Below, in pieces: positions 27,972 to 37,857 of a stretch of DNA of 64,000 nucleotides (positions within the stretch are counted from its first letter, which is position 1; each line of letters begins with the position of its first letter). The notes beneath the pieces are model-generated. The model made no database searches and had not been told where the DNA came from. It worked only from the letters and a program-made list of their open reading frames with translations. The DNA comes from Emticicia aquatica (GTDB lineage Bacteria; Bacteroidota; Bacteroidia; Cytophagales; Spirosomataceae). A program made the translations under genes and the position numbers. The stretch covers positions 1,178,001-1,242,000 of the forward strand of contig NZ_CAKLPY010000002.1 in assembly GCF_923079645.1 (NCBI RefSeq). Reading direction: 5' to 3'.

Positions 27972-29300
27972 ATGCAAGTTTGGAAATTTGGCGGGACTTC
28001 AGTAGGTAAGCCCGAGCGTATGCACTCAATCCGTAATCTTATTACTGAAGATGGCGGTCGTAAAATTGTAGTTTTGTCGGCACTTTCTGGCACGACCAAT
28101 GCTCTTATTTCTATTGGCGAGTCTCTCAAAGCTAATAATGATGCCGAAGCAATCGAAAAAATTGATACTCTTTATGCTCATTATCAAGCATTTATAACAG
28201 AATTATACAAAACAGAAGTAGGTCACAATAAAGGTAAAAGTATCATCGACAATGAATTTAATTTTATTCGTTCGTTGGTCAATATCAAGCCTTTTACACT
28301 CAAACAAGAAAAAGAAATCGTTGCTGAAGGAGAATTACTTTCAACGCAAATGTTTGAAGCATACTTGCAGGAAGAAGGTGTAAGTTCGGCCCTTTTGCCA
28401 GCTTTAGATTTCATGTTGATTGATGCTGATAATGAGCCTGTTTTAACTTTTACCGAAGAAAAATTAACGGCCATGCTTTCACAATTATCTGATAAACAGA
28501 TATTTATCACGCAAGGTTTTATTTGTCGTAATCCTCGTGGTGAAGTTGATAACTTAAAACGTGGCGGGTCTGATTATACTGCATCATTGGTTGGTGGAGC
28601 AATTCGGGCGGAAGAAATCCAGATTTGGACTGACATCGACGGTATGCACAACAATGACCCACGAATCGTGAAACGTACTTTTCCAGTACGTGAATTAACT
28701 TTTGAAGAAGCAGCAGAACTGGCGTATTTCGGTGCGAAGATATTACATCCAAGTACCATTACGCCAGCAAAAATGCGTGGAGTTCCTGTTCGTTTGAAAA
28801 ACACCATGGAGCCAAACGCCTATGGAACGCTAATTGCCGATAAATCAACCGATTCGGAAATCAAAGCAATTGCAGCAAAAGATGGCATCACGGCAATCTA
28901 TATTCATTCAACGCGTATGCTGAACGCTTACGGATTTATGAGAAAAGTTTTTGAGGTTTTTGAAAACTTTAAAACGCCAGTTGACATGATAACAACATCT
29001 GAAGTCTCTATTGCCGTTACAATTGATAATGCGGAAAATTTAGACAAAATAACTGCTGTTTTGGGTCAATTTGCTGAACTCGAAGAACACGACCGCAATC
29101 AATCAATTATTTGTATTGTTGGAAATTTCATGGCCGATAAAGCAGGAATTGCTCTTAAAGTAATGGAAGCCATGCGTGATATTCCAATCAGAATGATTGC
29201 TTATGGTGCATCGGAGCATAATATTTCGCTTTTGGTTGATACAAAAGATAAAAACAATGCCTTAAATGCGTTGAATGAAGGTTTGTTTAAGTTTGATTAA
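27972..29300 (+). CDS. lysC: Aspartate kinase
   Basis: The product has 442 residues. Residues 1-290 are the kinase domain with MQVWKFGGTSVG at the start, GRGGSDYTAS-like RGGSDYTASLVG and WTDIDGMHNNDPRIV. Two ACT domains follow (from about 305), the second ending NISLLVDTKDK. It phosphorylates L-aspartate, the first step toward lysine, threonine and methionine, and the ACT domains suggest feedback control. There is no homoserine dehydrogenase domain. serS follows after 18 bp, so they are probably cotranscribed. Confidence 0.94.
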   Translation: MQVWKFGGTSVGKPERMHSIRNLITEDGGRKIVVLSALSGTTNALISIGESLKANNDAEAIEKIDTLYAHYQAFITELYKTEVGHNKGKSIIDNEFNFIRSLVNIKPFTLKQEKEIVAEGELLSTQMFEAYLQEEGVSSALLPALDFMLIDADNEPVLTFTEEKLTAMLSQLSDKQIFITQGFICRNPRGEVDNLKRGGSDYTASLVGGAIRAEEIQIWTDIDGMHNNDPRIVKRTFPVRELTFEEAAELAYFGAKILHPSTITPAKMRGVPVRLKNTMEPNAYGTLIADKSTDSEIKAIAAKDGITAIYIHSTRMLNAYGFMRKVFEVFENFKTPVDMITTSEVSIAVTIDNAENLDKITAVLGQFAELEEHDRNQSIICIVGNFMADKAGIALKVMEAMRDIPIRMIAYGASEHNISLLVDTKDKNNALNALNEGLFKFD

Positions 29301-29318
29301 GCTATAAATTTATAGGAA

Positions 29319-30590
29319 ATGCTACAACTCAATTATATAAAAGAAAACAAACAGGCTACTATTGATAGCTTGAAGCGTAAATATTTCAAAAATGCCGAAG
29401 AAACAATTGAAACCGTTTTAGGTATTGACCAAAAACGCCGTGAAACGCAAGTAGAACTAGATGCTACTTTGGCCCGAGCGAATGCTCTAGCAAAAGAAAT
29501 TGGCGGCTTAATGAAAGCAGGCAAAAAAGAAGAAGCCGAAGCTGCAAAAGCAGAAACTGCCGAACTTAAAGTAAAGTCAAAAGCATTAGAAGAAGAGTTA
29601 AAAGTATCAGAATCAGAACTTTACGATGTAATGGTTACGATTCCGAATCTTCCACATGCAAGTGTTCCAGAAGGACGTACACCAGAAGAAAACTTGAATG
29701 TTTTTCAAGCAGGAGAAATTCCAGAATTGCATGAAGCCGCTTTACCTCACTGGGAGTTAATCAAGCAATACGACATTATTGATTTTGATTTAGGAAACAA
29801 AATTACAGGTGCGGGTTTTCCTGTTTATAAAGGAAAAGGAGCAAGAATTCAGCGTGCAATGATTAATTTCTTTTTAGATGAAGCATTGGCTGCTGGTTTC
29901 ATGGAAATTCAACCTCCGATTTTGATTAATAAAGAATCTGGTTTTGGAACAGGTCAATTGCCCGACAAAGAAGGTCAAATGTATCATTCAACGGTTGATG
30001 ATTTATATTTGATTCCAACTGCCGAAGTGCCAGTAACGAATATTTATCGTGATGTGATTTTGTCTGAAAATGATTTACCAATCAAAAACGTAGCTTATAC
30101 GCCTTGTTTCCGTCGAGAAGCAGGAAGTTGGGGTGCTCACGTACGTGGATTGAATCGCTTACACCAATTTGATAAAATCGAAATTGTACAAATTCGTAAG
30201 CCAGAAGACTCTTATCAAGCATTAGACGAAATGGTTGAACATGTAAAATCTTTGCTAGAAAAATTAGAATTGCCTTACCGAATTCTCCGCCTTTGTGGTG
30301 GAGATATGGGCTTTACTTCGGCTCTCACTTATGATTTTGAAGTTTATTCAGCGGCTCAAAAACGTTGGTTGGAAGTAAGTTCGGTTTCAAATTTTGAGTC
30401 TTATCAAGCCAATCGTTTGAAACTTCGCTATAAAGTTGATGGTAAAACGCAGCTATTGCATACACTTAATGGTTCGGCATTGGCATTGCCTCGTATTTTG
30501 GCTTCAATTTTAGAAAATTTCCAAACACCTGAAGGAATCAAAATACCAAAAGTATTAATTCCGTATTGTGGTTTTGATATGATTGGATAA
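29319..30590 (+). CDS. serS: Seryl-tRNA synthetase
   Basis: The 423-residue class II synthetase has an N-terminal coiled-coil tRNA-binding arm (about 30-105). The catalytic core carries motif 2 (FRREAGSWGAHVRGLNRLHQFDKIE region) and motif 3 (NGSALALPRILASILENFQ). It charges tRNA-Ser. It lies 18 bp after the aspartokinase gene and ends in a strong terminator. Confidence 0.97.
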   Translation: MLQLNYIKENKQATIDSLKRKYFKNAEETIETVLGIDQKRRETQVELDATLARANALAKEIGGLMKAGKKEEAEAAKAETAELKVKSKALEEELKVSESELYDVMVTIPNLPHASVPEGRTPEENLNVFQAGEIPELHEAALPHWELIKQYDIIDFDLGNKITGAGFPVYKGKGARIQRAMINFFLDEALAAGFMEIQPPILINKESGFGTGQLPDKEGQMYHSTVDDLYLIPTAEVPVTNIYRDVILSENDLPIKNVAYTPCFRREAGSWGAHVRGLNRLHQFDKIEIVQIRKPEDSYQALDEMVEHVKSLLEKLELPYRILRLCGGDMGFTSALTYDFEVYSAAQKRWLEVSSVSNFESYQANRLKLRYKVDGKTQLLHTLNGSALALPRILASILENFQTPEGIKIPKVLIPYCGFDMIG

Positions 30591-30609
30591 AATTCTGTTT
30601 AAAAAAAGG

Positions 30610-30648
30610 AATCCCACTGACAAAAACTGTCAATGGGATTTTTTTTAG
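30610..30648 (+). terminator. Terminator after serS
   Basis: AATCCCACTGACA pairs with TGTCAATGGGATT (one mismatch) around a 5-base loop, followed by eight T residues. Confidence 0.88.
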
Positions 30649-30671
30649 GTTAGATATTTCGTCAAAAAATT

Positions 30672-31517
30672 TTATAATAATTTTTTCTTTAAATATTCAA
30701 TCGCCATTCCATAAGCTTCTTTTGCTTTTGCTTCATCAAATTTTGGATTGCTCGGATTAGCGAAAGCATGGGCCGCATCAAAAATTTTATAATTAAGCGA
30801 TTTTCCTGCGGTTTTCATGTTTGCGGCAAATTCTTCTATTACTTCTTTTGAAATCCATTGCTCTGTTGCAAAAAGTCCAAGAACATCGGTGTTCAATGTT
30901 TTTAATTTTTCAATATCTTTTACAGGCATTCCGTAGTACATTACTGAGCCAACTGTTTGTTTACCTCCAATAATTGCAGATTTCAACGACCAACCTCCAC
31001 CAAAACACCAACCAACATTGGCAACTTTAGCTTTTTTACCCGCGTAAGTCAATCCACCTTTTACAATATTTTCTAAGCGAGCTTCAACAACTCCTTGCAT
31101 TAACTTTCCAGCTTCACTTGCATCAGTTGCTACATTTCCATCGTACATATCTAGGGCCATAACATTTACATTACCCCCTAAATCATTATAAAATATATCG
31201 GCTTGACGTTTGATATGGTCGTTTAAGCCCCACCACTCTTGATAAACAAAAAGCCATTTGTCCGATTTCTTTTTTGCTTTTACTACGTAAGCATTGGCTT
31301 TTTTGCCATCTGGGGCAGAAAATTCTATCATTTTTCCACCAACTTCACTTGTATGTTTATAGACAAGTGGGGCTAAATGAGAAGCAATAAATGCTTTGTC
31401 GGAAGCGAAAATGCCCATGTTACCGTCATTACTTGCAAAAGCAACATCGCAACAGGTTTGAGAAAAACTAAGAGCAGAAATACTTGCTAAAGTTAGGGTT
31501 AAGAAGAGTTTTTTCAT
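30672..31517 (-). CDS. Exported dienelactone hydrolase family protein
   Basis: The 281-residue alpha/beta hydrolase has a signal peptide ending near ALSFSQ. The nucleophile-elbow cysteine C171 lies in VGWCFGGGWSLK, as in dienelactone hydrolase, with a C-terminal His in DAAHAFANPSN. The WWGLNDHIKRQADIFY motif is typical of the family. The family hydrolyses lactones and esters; the real substrate is unknown. It is in the periplasm if the signal peptide is used. Confidence 0.9.
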   Translation of the reverse strand: MKKLFLTLTLASISALSFSQTCCDVAFASNDGNMGIFASDKAFIASHLAPLVYKHTSEVGGKMIEFSAPDGKKANAYVVKAKKKSDKWLFVYQEWWGLNDHIKRQADIFYNDLGGNVNVMALDMYDGNVATDASEAGKLMQGVVEARLENIVKGGLTYAGKKAKVANVGWCFGGGWSLKSAIIGGKQTVGSVMYYGMPVKDIEKLKTLNTDVLGLFATEQWISKEVIEEFAANMKTAGKSLNYKIFDAAHAFANPSNPKFDEAKAKEAYGMAIEYLKKKLL

Positions 31518-31589
31518 TAGTTTTTATGAAATTAAATGTATGTACATAGGTAAACGATTTATAAGTAAAAAAGGTTTTGAGAAATTTTT

Positions 31590-31628
31590 TAAAAATAAAA
31601 AGGGAGAAAAACCATTGCTTCCTCCCTT
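31590..31628 (-). terminator. Terminator after the thioredoxin-like gene
   Basis: On the minus strand AAGGGAG and CTCCCTT form a 7-bp stem with a long loop, followed by TTTTATTTTT. Confidence 0.55.
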
Positions 31629-31648
31629 CAAAACCTTAAAATTGTACT

Positions 31649-32089
31649 TTATGCTTTTCTTTTAGCTACTACTTTTTTGCCAGTATCAAGCAATTGCTCT
31701 ATTTCTTGATAGCCCAAAAGCATTTTTATTACTTTACCAGTATTTGGGTCGATGAAAAACAATGATGGATAACCTTGTACTTCATAGATACTCGAAAGTC
31801 TCATGCCTTCTTCGCTTTCCATGTCAATGGCTGCATTTACGAAGTTTTGGTTAAAAAAATCGCCTAACTGCTTGTTTGGGAAAACCCTCGCTTGAAGCAT
31901 TTTACACGGCCCACACCACGTGGTGTAAGCATCCATAAAAATTAGTTTTTTTTCGGCTTTGGCTTTTTTTAGAATTTCTTTCCAAGATGACGATTCTGTA
32001 AATTTTATGCCTGTTGCAGCACCGTGTTGAGCGAATGTAGTTACGCTAAAAAATAATCCAACGATGGCAAGAAAAATGGTTTTCTTCAT
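31649..32089 (-). CDS. Exported thioredoxin-fold protein
   Basis: The 146-residue product has a signal peptide ending at TTFAQ. Its thioredoxin domain has the active site WCGPC (C59, C62) and the cis-proline motif GYPSLFFID. The region KKAKAEKKLIFMDAYTTWCGPCK resembles DsbD-gamma/thioredoxin_7 domains that act as periplasmic reductases. It lies 131 bp upstream of the hydrolase on the same strand but has its own terminator-like hairpin. Confidence 0.9.
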   Translation of the reverse strand: MKKTIFLAIVGLFFSVTTFAQHGAATGIKFTESSSWKEILKKAKAEKKLIFMDAYTTWCGPCKMLQARVFPNKQLGDFFNQNFVNAAIDMESEEGMRLSSIYEVQGYPSLFFIDPNTGKVIKMLLGYQEIEQLLDTGKKVVAKRKA

Positions 32090-32243
32090 TTTAGTGTTTT
32101 TTAATTCACGATTGCATACGATTTGCGTTCGTGTAAAAGGTTAATAATTGATGTTAATAACGTATCAAAATACGGTTTTAGTTTCTCCATTGTAAAAAAA
32201 GCAAGATTTAGGCCAAACTACTTTTTGTAAGTTCATAATTATC

Positions 32244-33785
32244 TCATCCAGCCCAATTTTCTCTGTCCAAACTTCGGTACTGAATAGCTTCGGCTAAATG
32301 CTCAATTCTGATTTCTTCTGAACCTGATAAATCTGCAATCGTGCGACTTACTTTTAAAATTCGGTCGTAAGCCCTTGCCGAAAGTCCGAGGCGTTCCATT
32401 GCTTTTTTTAACAACGCTTTTCCTGCATCTCCAATATCACAAATTTCTTTGACCATTTCTGGAGGCATCATTGCATTTGAGTGAATTTCTGGATAATTTT
32501 CAAAACGTTTTGTTTGTTGTTCGCGGGCTTTTATAACTCGTTCTCGTATTTCGGCTGAAGTTTCATTTTTGCGAGTTGATGCAATTTGGTCGAAACTTAC
32601 AGGAGTAACTTCTACGTGCAAGTCGATTCTATCTAAAAGTGGGCCTGAAATTTTATTCAAATACTTTCCAACTGTACCTGGCGGACAAGAACATGGTTTT
32701 TCGGGATGATTATAATAACCGCAAGGACAAGGATTCATGCTTGCCACTAACATAAAATTAGATGGAAATTCGACTGCTTGTTTTGTTCGAGAAATAACTA
32801 CTTTTCGCTCTTCGAGTGGTTGACGCATCACTTCTAAAACTGTTCGTTTGAATTCGGGCAATTCATCCAAAAACAAAACACCATTGTGAGCTAATGAGAT
32901 TTCACCAGGTTGCGGAAAGCTTCCTCCACCAACCAAAGCTGCATCTGAAATAGTATGATGTGGCGAGCGAAACGGACGACCAGCAATTAACGAGGCTTTT
33001 ACCCCTAATTTTCCTGCAACAGAATGAATTTTGGTCGTTTCGAGTGCTTCATGCAAGGTCAATGGTGGTAAAATTGACGGTAATCGCTTGGCAAGCATGG
33101 TTTTACCTGCACCTGGTGGGCCAATCATAATGACATTATGCCCGCCTGCCGCAGCTATTTCCATTGCTCTTTTAATATTTTCTTGCCCTTGAACATGCGA
33201 AAAATCGGCTTCGTATTCACTAACTGAATTGAAAAAAATATCTCTTGTATCAGTAATCAAAGGTTCTATTTCTTTTTTTCCTGTCAAATAATCAATGGCT
33301 TCTGTCAAACTATTGACAGGAATTACGTCTAAAGAGTTGACAATTGAGGCTTCCATCGCATTTTCGGCAGGAAGAATAAAGCCTTTTAATTTATTTCGAC
33401 GAGCTTCTATCGCAATGGGTAAAACGCCTTTGATTGGTCGAAGCGTTCCATCTAAAGCCAACTCTCCTAAAATGACATATTCATCTAAATTTTTTGTGGT
33501 TTTTATTTGTCCCGAAACGGCCAGAAGTCCAATAGCCATTGGCAAATCATAAGCAGAGCCTTCTTTACGAATATCAGCAGGAGCGAGATTGATGACTGTT
33601 TTTTGACGGGAAATTTGAAAATTGCAATTTTTTAAGGCAGCATCTACTCGTTGTTGGCTTTCTTTTACCGCTCCATCGGGTAAACCGACAATTGCCATTC
33701 CTGTGCCTTGAACTACACTTACTTCAACGGTAATTAATGCAGCATCGACGCCATAAACGGCAGCCCCGAAGGTCTTTGATAGCAT
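32244..33785 (-). CDS. comM: YifB/ComM family Mg-chelatase-like AAA+ ATPase
   Basis: The product has 513 residues. The N-terminal Lon-protease-like fold starts MLSKTFGAAVYGVDAALITVEVSV. Next come Walker A GPPGAGKTMLAKR, Walker B-like GVLFLDELPEF, and the cysteine-rich NPCPCGYYNHPEKPCSCPPG zinc-ribbon insert. It ends in a C-terminal Mg_chelatase domain with RILKVSRTIADLSGSEEI. In other bacteria ComM is a helicase that helps branch migration during natural transformation; here that role is inferred. It has a gap of 94 bp to the M28 peptidase upstream. Confidence 0.95.
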   Translation of the reverse strand: MLSKTFGAAVYGVDAALITVEVSVVQGTGMAIVGLPDGAVKESQQRVDAALKNCNFQISRQKTVINLAPADIRKEGSAYDLPMAIGLLAVSGQIKTTKNLDEYVILGELALDGTLRPIKGVLPIAIEARRNKLKGFILPAENAMEASIVNSLDVIPVNSLTEAIDYLTGKKEIEPLITDTRDIFFNSVSEYEADFSHVQGQENIKRAMEIAAAGGHNVIMIGPPGAGKTMLAKRLPSILPPLTLHEALETTKIHSVAGKLGVKASLIAGRPFRSPHHTISDAALVGGGSFPQPGEISLAHNGVLFLDELPEFKRTVLEVMRQPLEERKVVISRTKQAVEFPSNFMLVASMNPCPCGYYNHPEKPCSCPPGTVGKYLNKISGPLLDRIDLHVEVTPVSFDQIASTRKNETSAEIRERVIKAREQQTKRFENYPEIHSNAMMPPEMVKEICDIGDAGKALLKKAMERLGLSARAYDRILKVSRTIADLSGSEEIRIEHLAEAIQYRSLDRENWAG

Positions 33786-33821
33786 AAGTTGTTGTGTTTT
33801 TTGTAATATAATTTAGTAAAA

Positions 33822-33872
33822 AGTTTTTAGGGATTGGCTTTAAGAAATTTACCAAAGCCAATCCCTAAAACT
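33822..33872 (-). terminator. Terminator after the M28 peptidase gene
   Basis: AGTTTTTAGGGATTGGCTTT pairs with AAAGCCAATCCCTAAAACT, about 18 bp with one bulge. It is A/T-rich at the base, so it ends in TTTTTACT on the minus strand. Confidence 0.8.
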
Positions 33873-33879
33873 GACTGTT

Positions 33880-35361
33880 TTATTGTTCCCAACGCCAATC
33901 TTTACCAATAATCAGTTCATTTTTAAGATTTTGTTTAATCAAGAACTCTTTGGTTTCTTGGTCATTCATTTTTTTAACAGGCAGCTGTTCGGCTTCAGCC
34001 AAAGCGAAAAGCATCATTGCGGTGAAACGAACGTTATTTCCGATTTGTTTTTTATCAATCAAATCAAAACGGTCACAATTGGCGTGATAACAGTTATAAG
34101 CTTTTACAGGAAAACTTCCAGATGGTGAGCAAACTGGCACACCTTCAATCATAAATGGCTGATGGTCAGAGTGTAAGCCTGCTGAATTTGGATTTACATT
34201 CGAGAACGTTGAATCTACTTCTTTGATTTTTTTGCCAATTTCGTCAAAAAACTTACGTAATTCTGGGCGACCCATCGAATTAAAGCCTTTGGCGTTATTC
34301 ACCATATCAAGGTTTAGCATCAATTGAACTTGGTCTAATTTACCTTCTTCTTTGTATTTTTTAACCATTGCTTTCGACCCAAGCAACCCTTGTTCTTCAC
34401 CCATAAATAAAACAAATTCGATGGTACGTTTTGGTCGAAGATTGAGTGCTTGAAAAACTCTCGCAACATCCATCACTGTAAAAGAACCAATTCCGTTATC
34501 CATTGCACCTGTTGCCAAATCCCACGAATCTAAATGACCACCGATGATGATTTTTTCTTTTTTATACTTTTTTGAATTCCCTGGAAGCGTGGCAATTACA
34601 TTTCTTGCTCTGATTGGGCGACTGAAATTTCTCATATCAATAACGGCCAGCAAGTTTTTTTCCTCATTCATCCATTTGCGAATCGCTTTTCCACTTTCGA
34701 CCGAAATACAAACCGCAGGAATAGGAATTAGTTCGCCTGTAACCGAGGCAGTTCCTGTTAAAAGAACCCCTCCATCAACTGCATTTGCAATGATAACACC
34801 CGCTGCACCGTATTTTATCGCCAACGCTGTTTTTTCTGAACGATGAAGATTTTTTTTGCCCTTATTTTCTGGCGATTGAATATTGATATTGAACAAGGCT
34901 ATTTTGCCTTTTACTTCTGCTTTTACTTTTTCAAAATCAGATTCAACGCCATCGCCACAATCAACAATTGCTCCTTGTAAATGCGATGATACAGGCGAAT
35001 GAGCCAAAGCCACCACTTCTATATCTCTGAAGTTATCGCTACCTTTTGGTACAATTGCCAAACTAACAGTATCTCTTGCCCAAGATTCTACTTCAAAAGG
35101 CAAGTATTTTACATCCACAAAACCATATTCTTTCAGTAGTTTATAGGCAAATTCTTCCGCTTTTTTTCCGTTGGTGCTTCCCGTAAGACGGTGACCAATT
35201 GTTGAAGTTGCCTCGCCTAACGTTTCATATGAGCGTCCACGATAAAGAACATCTTGGTTGATTTTAATAAAAACATCTTCAAGAGTATCTTTTTTAACCT
35301 TAAACGCCGAAAGAGCTATAATGATTACTACTATTATGATGGCAAAACTTTGTTTTTTCAT
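33880..35361 (-). CDS. M28 family metallopeptidase with PA domain
   Basis: The 493-residue product has an N-terminal membrane or signal segment (FAIIIVVIIIALSAF). A PA domain insert follows around 140-235, then the M28 zinc aminopeptidase core. Zinc and catalytic motifs are visible: GGHLDSWDLATGAMDNG, FVLFMGEEQGLLGSK, LMLNLDMVN and HSDHQPF. It most likely removes N-terminal residues from peptides in the periplasm, resembling plasma glutamate carboxypeptidase-type enzymes. Confidence 0.92.
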   Translation of the reverse strand: MKKQSFAIIIVVIIIALSAFKVKKDTLEDVFIKINQDVLYRGRSYETLGEATSTIGHRLTGSTNGKKAEEFAYKLLKEYGFVDVKYLPFEVESWARDTVSLAIVPKGSDNFRDIEVVALAHSPVSSHLQGAIVDCGDGVESDFEKVKAEVKGKIALFNINIQSPENKGKKNLHRSEKTALAIKYGAAGVIIANAVDGGVLLTGTASVTGELIPIPAVCISVESGKAIRKWMNEEKNLLAVIDMRNFSRPIRARNVIATLPGNSKKYKKEKIIIGGHLDSWDLATGAMDNGIGSFTVMDVARVFQALNLRPKRTIEFVLFMGEEQGLLGSKAMVKKYKEEGKLDQVQLMLNLDMVNNAKGFNSMGRPELRKFFDEIGKKIKEVDSTFSNVNPNSAGLHSDHQPFMIEGVPVCSPSGSFPVKAYNCYHANCDRFDLIDKKQIGNNVRFTAMMLFALAEAEQLPVKKMNDQETKEFLIKQNLKNELIIGKDWRWEQ

Positions 35362-35599
35362 TAGATTTATTACTGATTATTTGTATAAATAGATGAAATG
35401 TTTTTAAAGAACTGTAATATTAATTGTAAAAATCGTTATTTTTTATTTTTTCCACAAAATGTCTTCATATTAAGTCAAGAATCATACATCTTTTGAATCA
35501 TTCTTCTTGAATATGTTTTACTTTTGCCCGATTTCATCATGCAAACTAAAACTTTTTCTTGAAAAATTAACTTATTTTATTAATCATTTCCAAATAAAT

Positions 35600-37687
35600 A
35601 TGAGTATTCTACAAACAATGAATAATACAGGTTTAACTGCACCAACCGTAGAAATAAAGCCAAAAGAAATAATAACACACGACCACATTCGGATTGACAA
35701 TTATTATTGGCTCAACGAACGAGAAAACGCTGATGTAATTTCCTACCTAAATGCTGAAAATAGCTATTTAGATGCGGTAATGTCGCCTGTAAAGCCGTTA
35801 CAAGAAAAACTTTTTCAAGAAATGAAAAGTAGGATTAAAGAAAACGACGAGTCTGTTCCTGTCAAAGATGGAAATTATTTTTACTATGCCAAATTTGTTG
35901 AGGGTGGAGAATATCCAGTTTATTGCCGAAAAAAAAGCCATCTCGATGCTACCGAAGAAATTTTGCTTGATGGCAATAAATTAGGAAAAGGAAAAAAATA
36001 TTTTAGTATTGGTGGCTATGAAATCACCGATGATGATTCAATCATTGCTTACGGAATTGATACTGTAAGTCGAAGAAATTATACCGTTTGCTTCAAAGAC
36101 CTCAAAACGGGTAAACTTTATAAAGACAAAATCAAAAACACAGAAGGCGGAAGCTATGCTTGGGCAGCAGATAACAAGACATTTTTTTACATTGTGCGAG
36201 ACCAACAGACACTATTGGGGTATCAAGTTTGGCGACATACGTTAGGCACAGATGTGAAAACTGATGTGCTGATTTATGAAGAAAAAGACAATCAATTTTA
36301 CATGGGTCTTTACCGCATGAAATCTAAAAAATATATTGCTATTGGTTGCGACCATAATGGCATCTCAACTGAGTATCAACTTTTGGATGCGTCTAATCCA
36401 ATGGACGAATTTAGAACATTTTTGCCTCGTGAGCATGGACATGAATACAATATTGAACATTTTGAAGATAAATTTTACATCCGAACAAACTCTAACGATG
36501 CCTTCAACTTCAAATTAATGCAGGTTTCTGAAATGAATATGTCTGAAAAATCACAGTGGAAAACAGTCATTGAACATCGAGCTGATGTGTATTTAGAAGG
36601 CATTGAAGTATTCAGAAATCACTTGGTTATTCAAGAAAAAAATCAAGGACTCAGCCAACTTCGTATCATTAATCAATCAACTAAAGACGAGCATTATTTG
36701 AATTTTGGAGAACCTGCATACGATGCTAACATTGGTTCAAACCCAAATTTTGATACTGAAATATTGCGTTATAGTTATACTTCTTTGACAACGCCAAACT
36801 CTACTTTTGATTATGATATGAACACACAAACGAAAGAGTTAAAAAAACAACAAATAGTTTTGGGCGATTTTAATAAAGAAAATTATGTGTCTGAACGAGT
36901 CTTTGTTAGCGTTCGTGACGGGGCAAAAGTCCCTGTTTCTATCGTCTATAAAAAAGGCACAAAGCTTGATGGAACAGCTCCTTTGCTACAATATTCTTAT
37001 GGCTCATACGGTTATTCGACCGATGCGACGTTTAGCTCTAACCGTTTAAGTTTACTTGATAGAGGCTTTGTTTATGCCATTGCCCACATCCGTGGAGGGC
37101 AAGAAATGGGTCGAGAATGGTATGATAATGGCAAAATGTTCAAGAAAATGAACACTTTTTATGATTTTATTGATTGTTCTGATTTTTTGATAAAAAACAA
37201 ATACTGTGATTCAAACAAACTTTTTGCACTCGGTGGAAGTGCTGGTGGCTTGTTGATGGGAGCTATTATTAATCTTCGCCCAGATTTGTACCGAGGTGTA
37301 GTTGCGGCAGTTCCATTTGTTGATGTTGTAACAACAATGCTTGACGAAACTATACCGCTCACAACTGGTGAATTTGAAGAATGGGGGAACCCCAAAAATG
37401 TCGATTCATACGAATATATGTTGAAGTATTCACCCTATGATAATGTCGAAAAAAAAGCGTACCCTAACCTGCTTGTTACAACAGGCTTGCATGACTCTCA
37501 GGTACAATATTTTGAGCCAGCAAAATGGGTTGCCAAACTCCGTACAATGAAAACGGATAGCAATTTATTGTTGATGCACACCAATATGGAAGCAGGTCAT
37601 GGTGGTGCTTCGGGGCGTTTTGCCTCACTTAAAGATGTTGCCCTACAATATGCCTTTATTATTGATTTAGCTGGAATTTTTAATTAA
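35600..37687 (+). CDS. ptrB: S9 family prolyl oligopeptidase (oligopeptidase B-like)
   Basis: I start at the ATG at 35600 (MSILQTMNNTG), 695 residues; the in-frame ATG at 35507 adds 31 residues unlike the family. An N-terminal beta-propeller (~80-420) caps a C-terminal alpha/beta hydrolase with Ser547 (GGSAGG), Asp632 (GLHDSQV) and His667 (EAGHGG). YSYGSYGYSTDATFS and HIRGGQEMGREWYDNGK match oligopeptidase B, which cuts short peptides after Arg/Lys. No signal peptide is seen, so it is probably cytoplasmic. Confidence 0.93.
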   Translation: MSILQTMNNTGLTAPTVEIKPKEIITHDHIRIDNYYWLNERENADVISYLNAENSYLDAVMSPVKPLQEKLFQEMKSRIKENDESVPVKDGNYFYYAKFVEGGEYPVYCRKKSHLDATEEILLDGNKLGKGKKYFSIGGYEITDDDSIIAYGIDTVSRRNYTVCFKDLKTGKLYKDKIKNTEGGSYAWAADNKTFFYIVRDQQTLLGYQVWRHTLGTDVKTDVLIYEEKDNQFYMGLYRMKSKKYIAIGCDHNGISTEYQLLDASNPMDEFRTFLPREHGHEYNIEHFEDKFYIRTNSNDAFNFKLMQVSEMNMSEKSQWKTVIEHRADVYLEGIEVFRNHLVIQEKNQGLSQLRIINQSTKDEHYLNFGEPAYDANIGSNPNFDTEILRYSYTSLTTPNSTFDYDMNTQTKELKKQQIVLGDFNKENYVSERVFVSVRDGAKVPVSIVYKKGTKLDGTAPLLQYSYGSYGYSTDATFSSNRLSLLDRGFVYAIAHIRGGQEMGREWYDNGKMFKKMNTFYDFIDCSDFLIKNKYCDSNKLFALGGSAGGLLMGAIINLRPDLYRGVVAAVPFVDVVTTMLDETIPLTTGEFEEWGNPKNVDSYEYMLKYSPYDNVEKKAYPNLLVTTGLHDSQVQYFEPAKWVAKLRTMKTDSNLLLMHTNMEAGHGGASGRFASLKDVALQYAFIIDLAGIFN

Positions 37688-37857
37688 GATTAATAACCGA
37701 TTAATCATTTTTACCAAAAATAATGTGGCTTTTTGTAGAAATTTCTAACAATTTTTTTTTTCTTTGCTAAAGATTATGGATAGATTGTGACTTAAAAATT
37801 CTTGATTAGTCCAATTTTTATATTATTTCTTAGAAGAAAACAATAAATTCCCCCAAC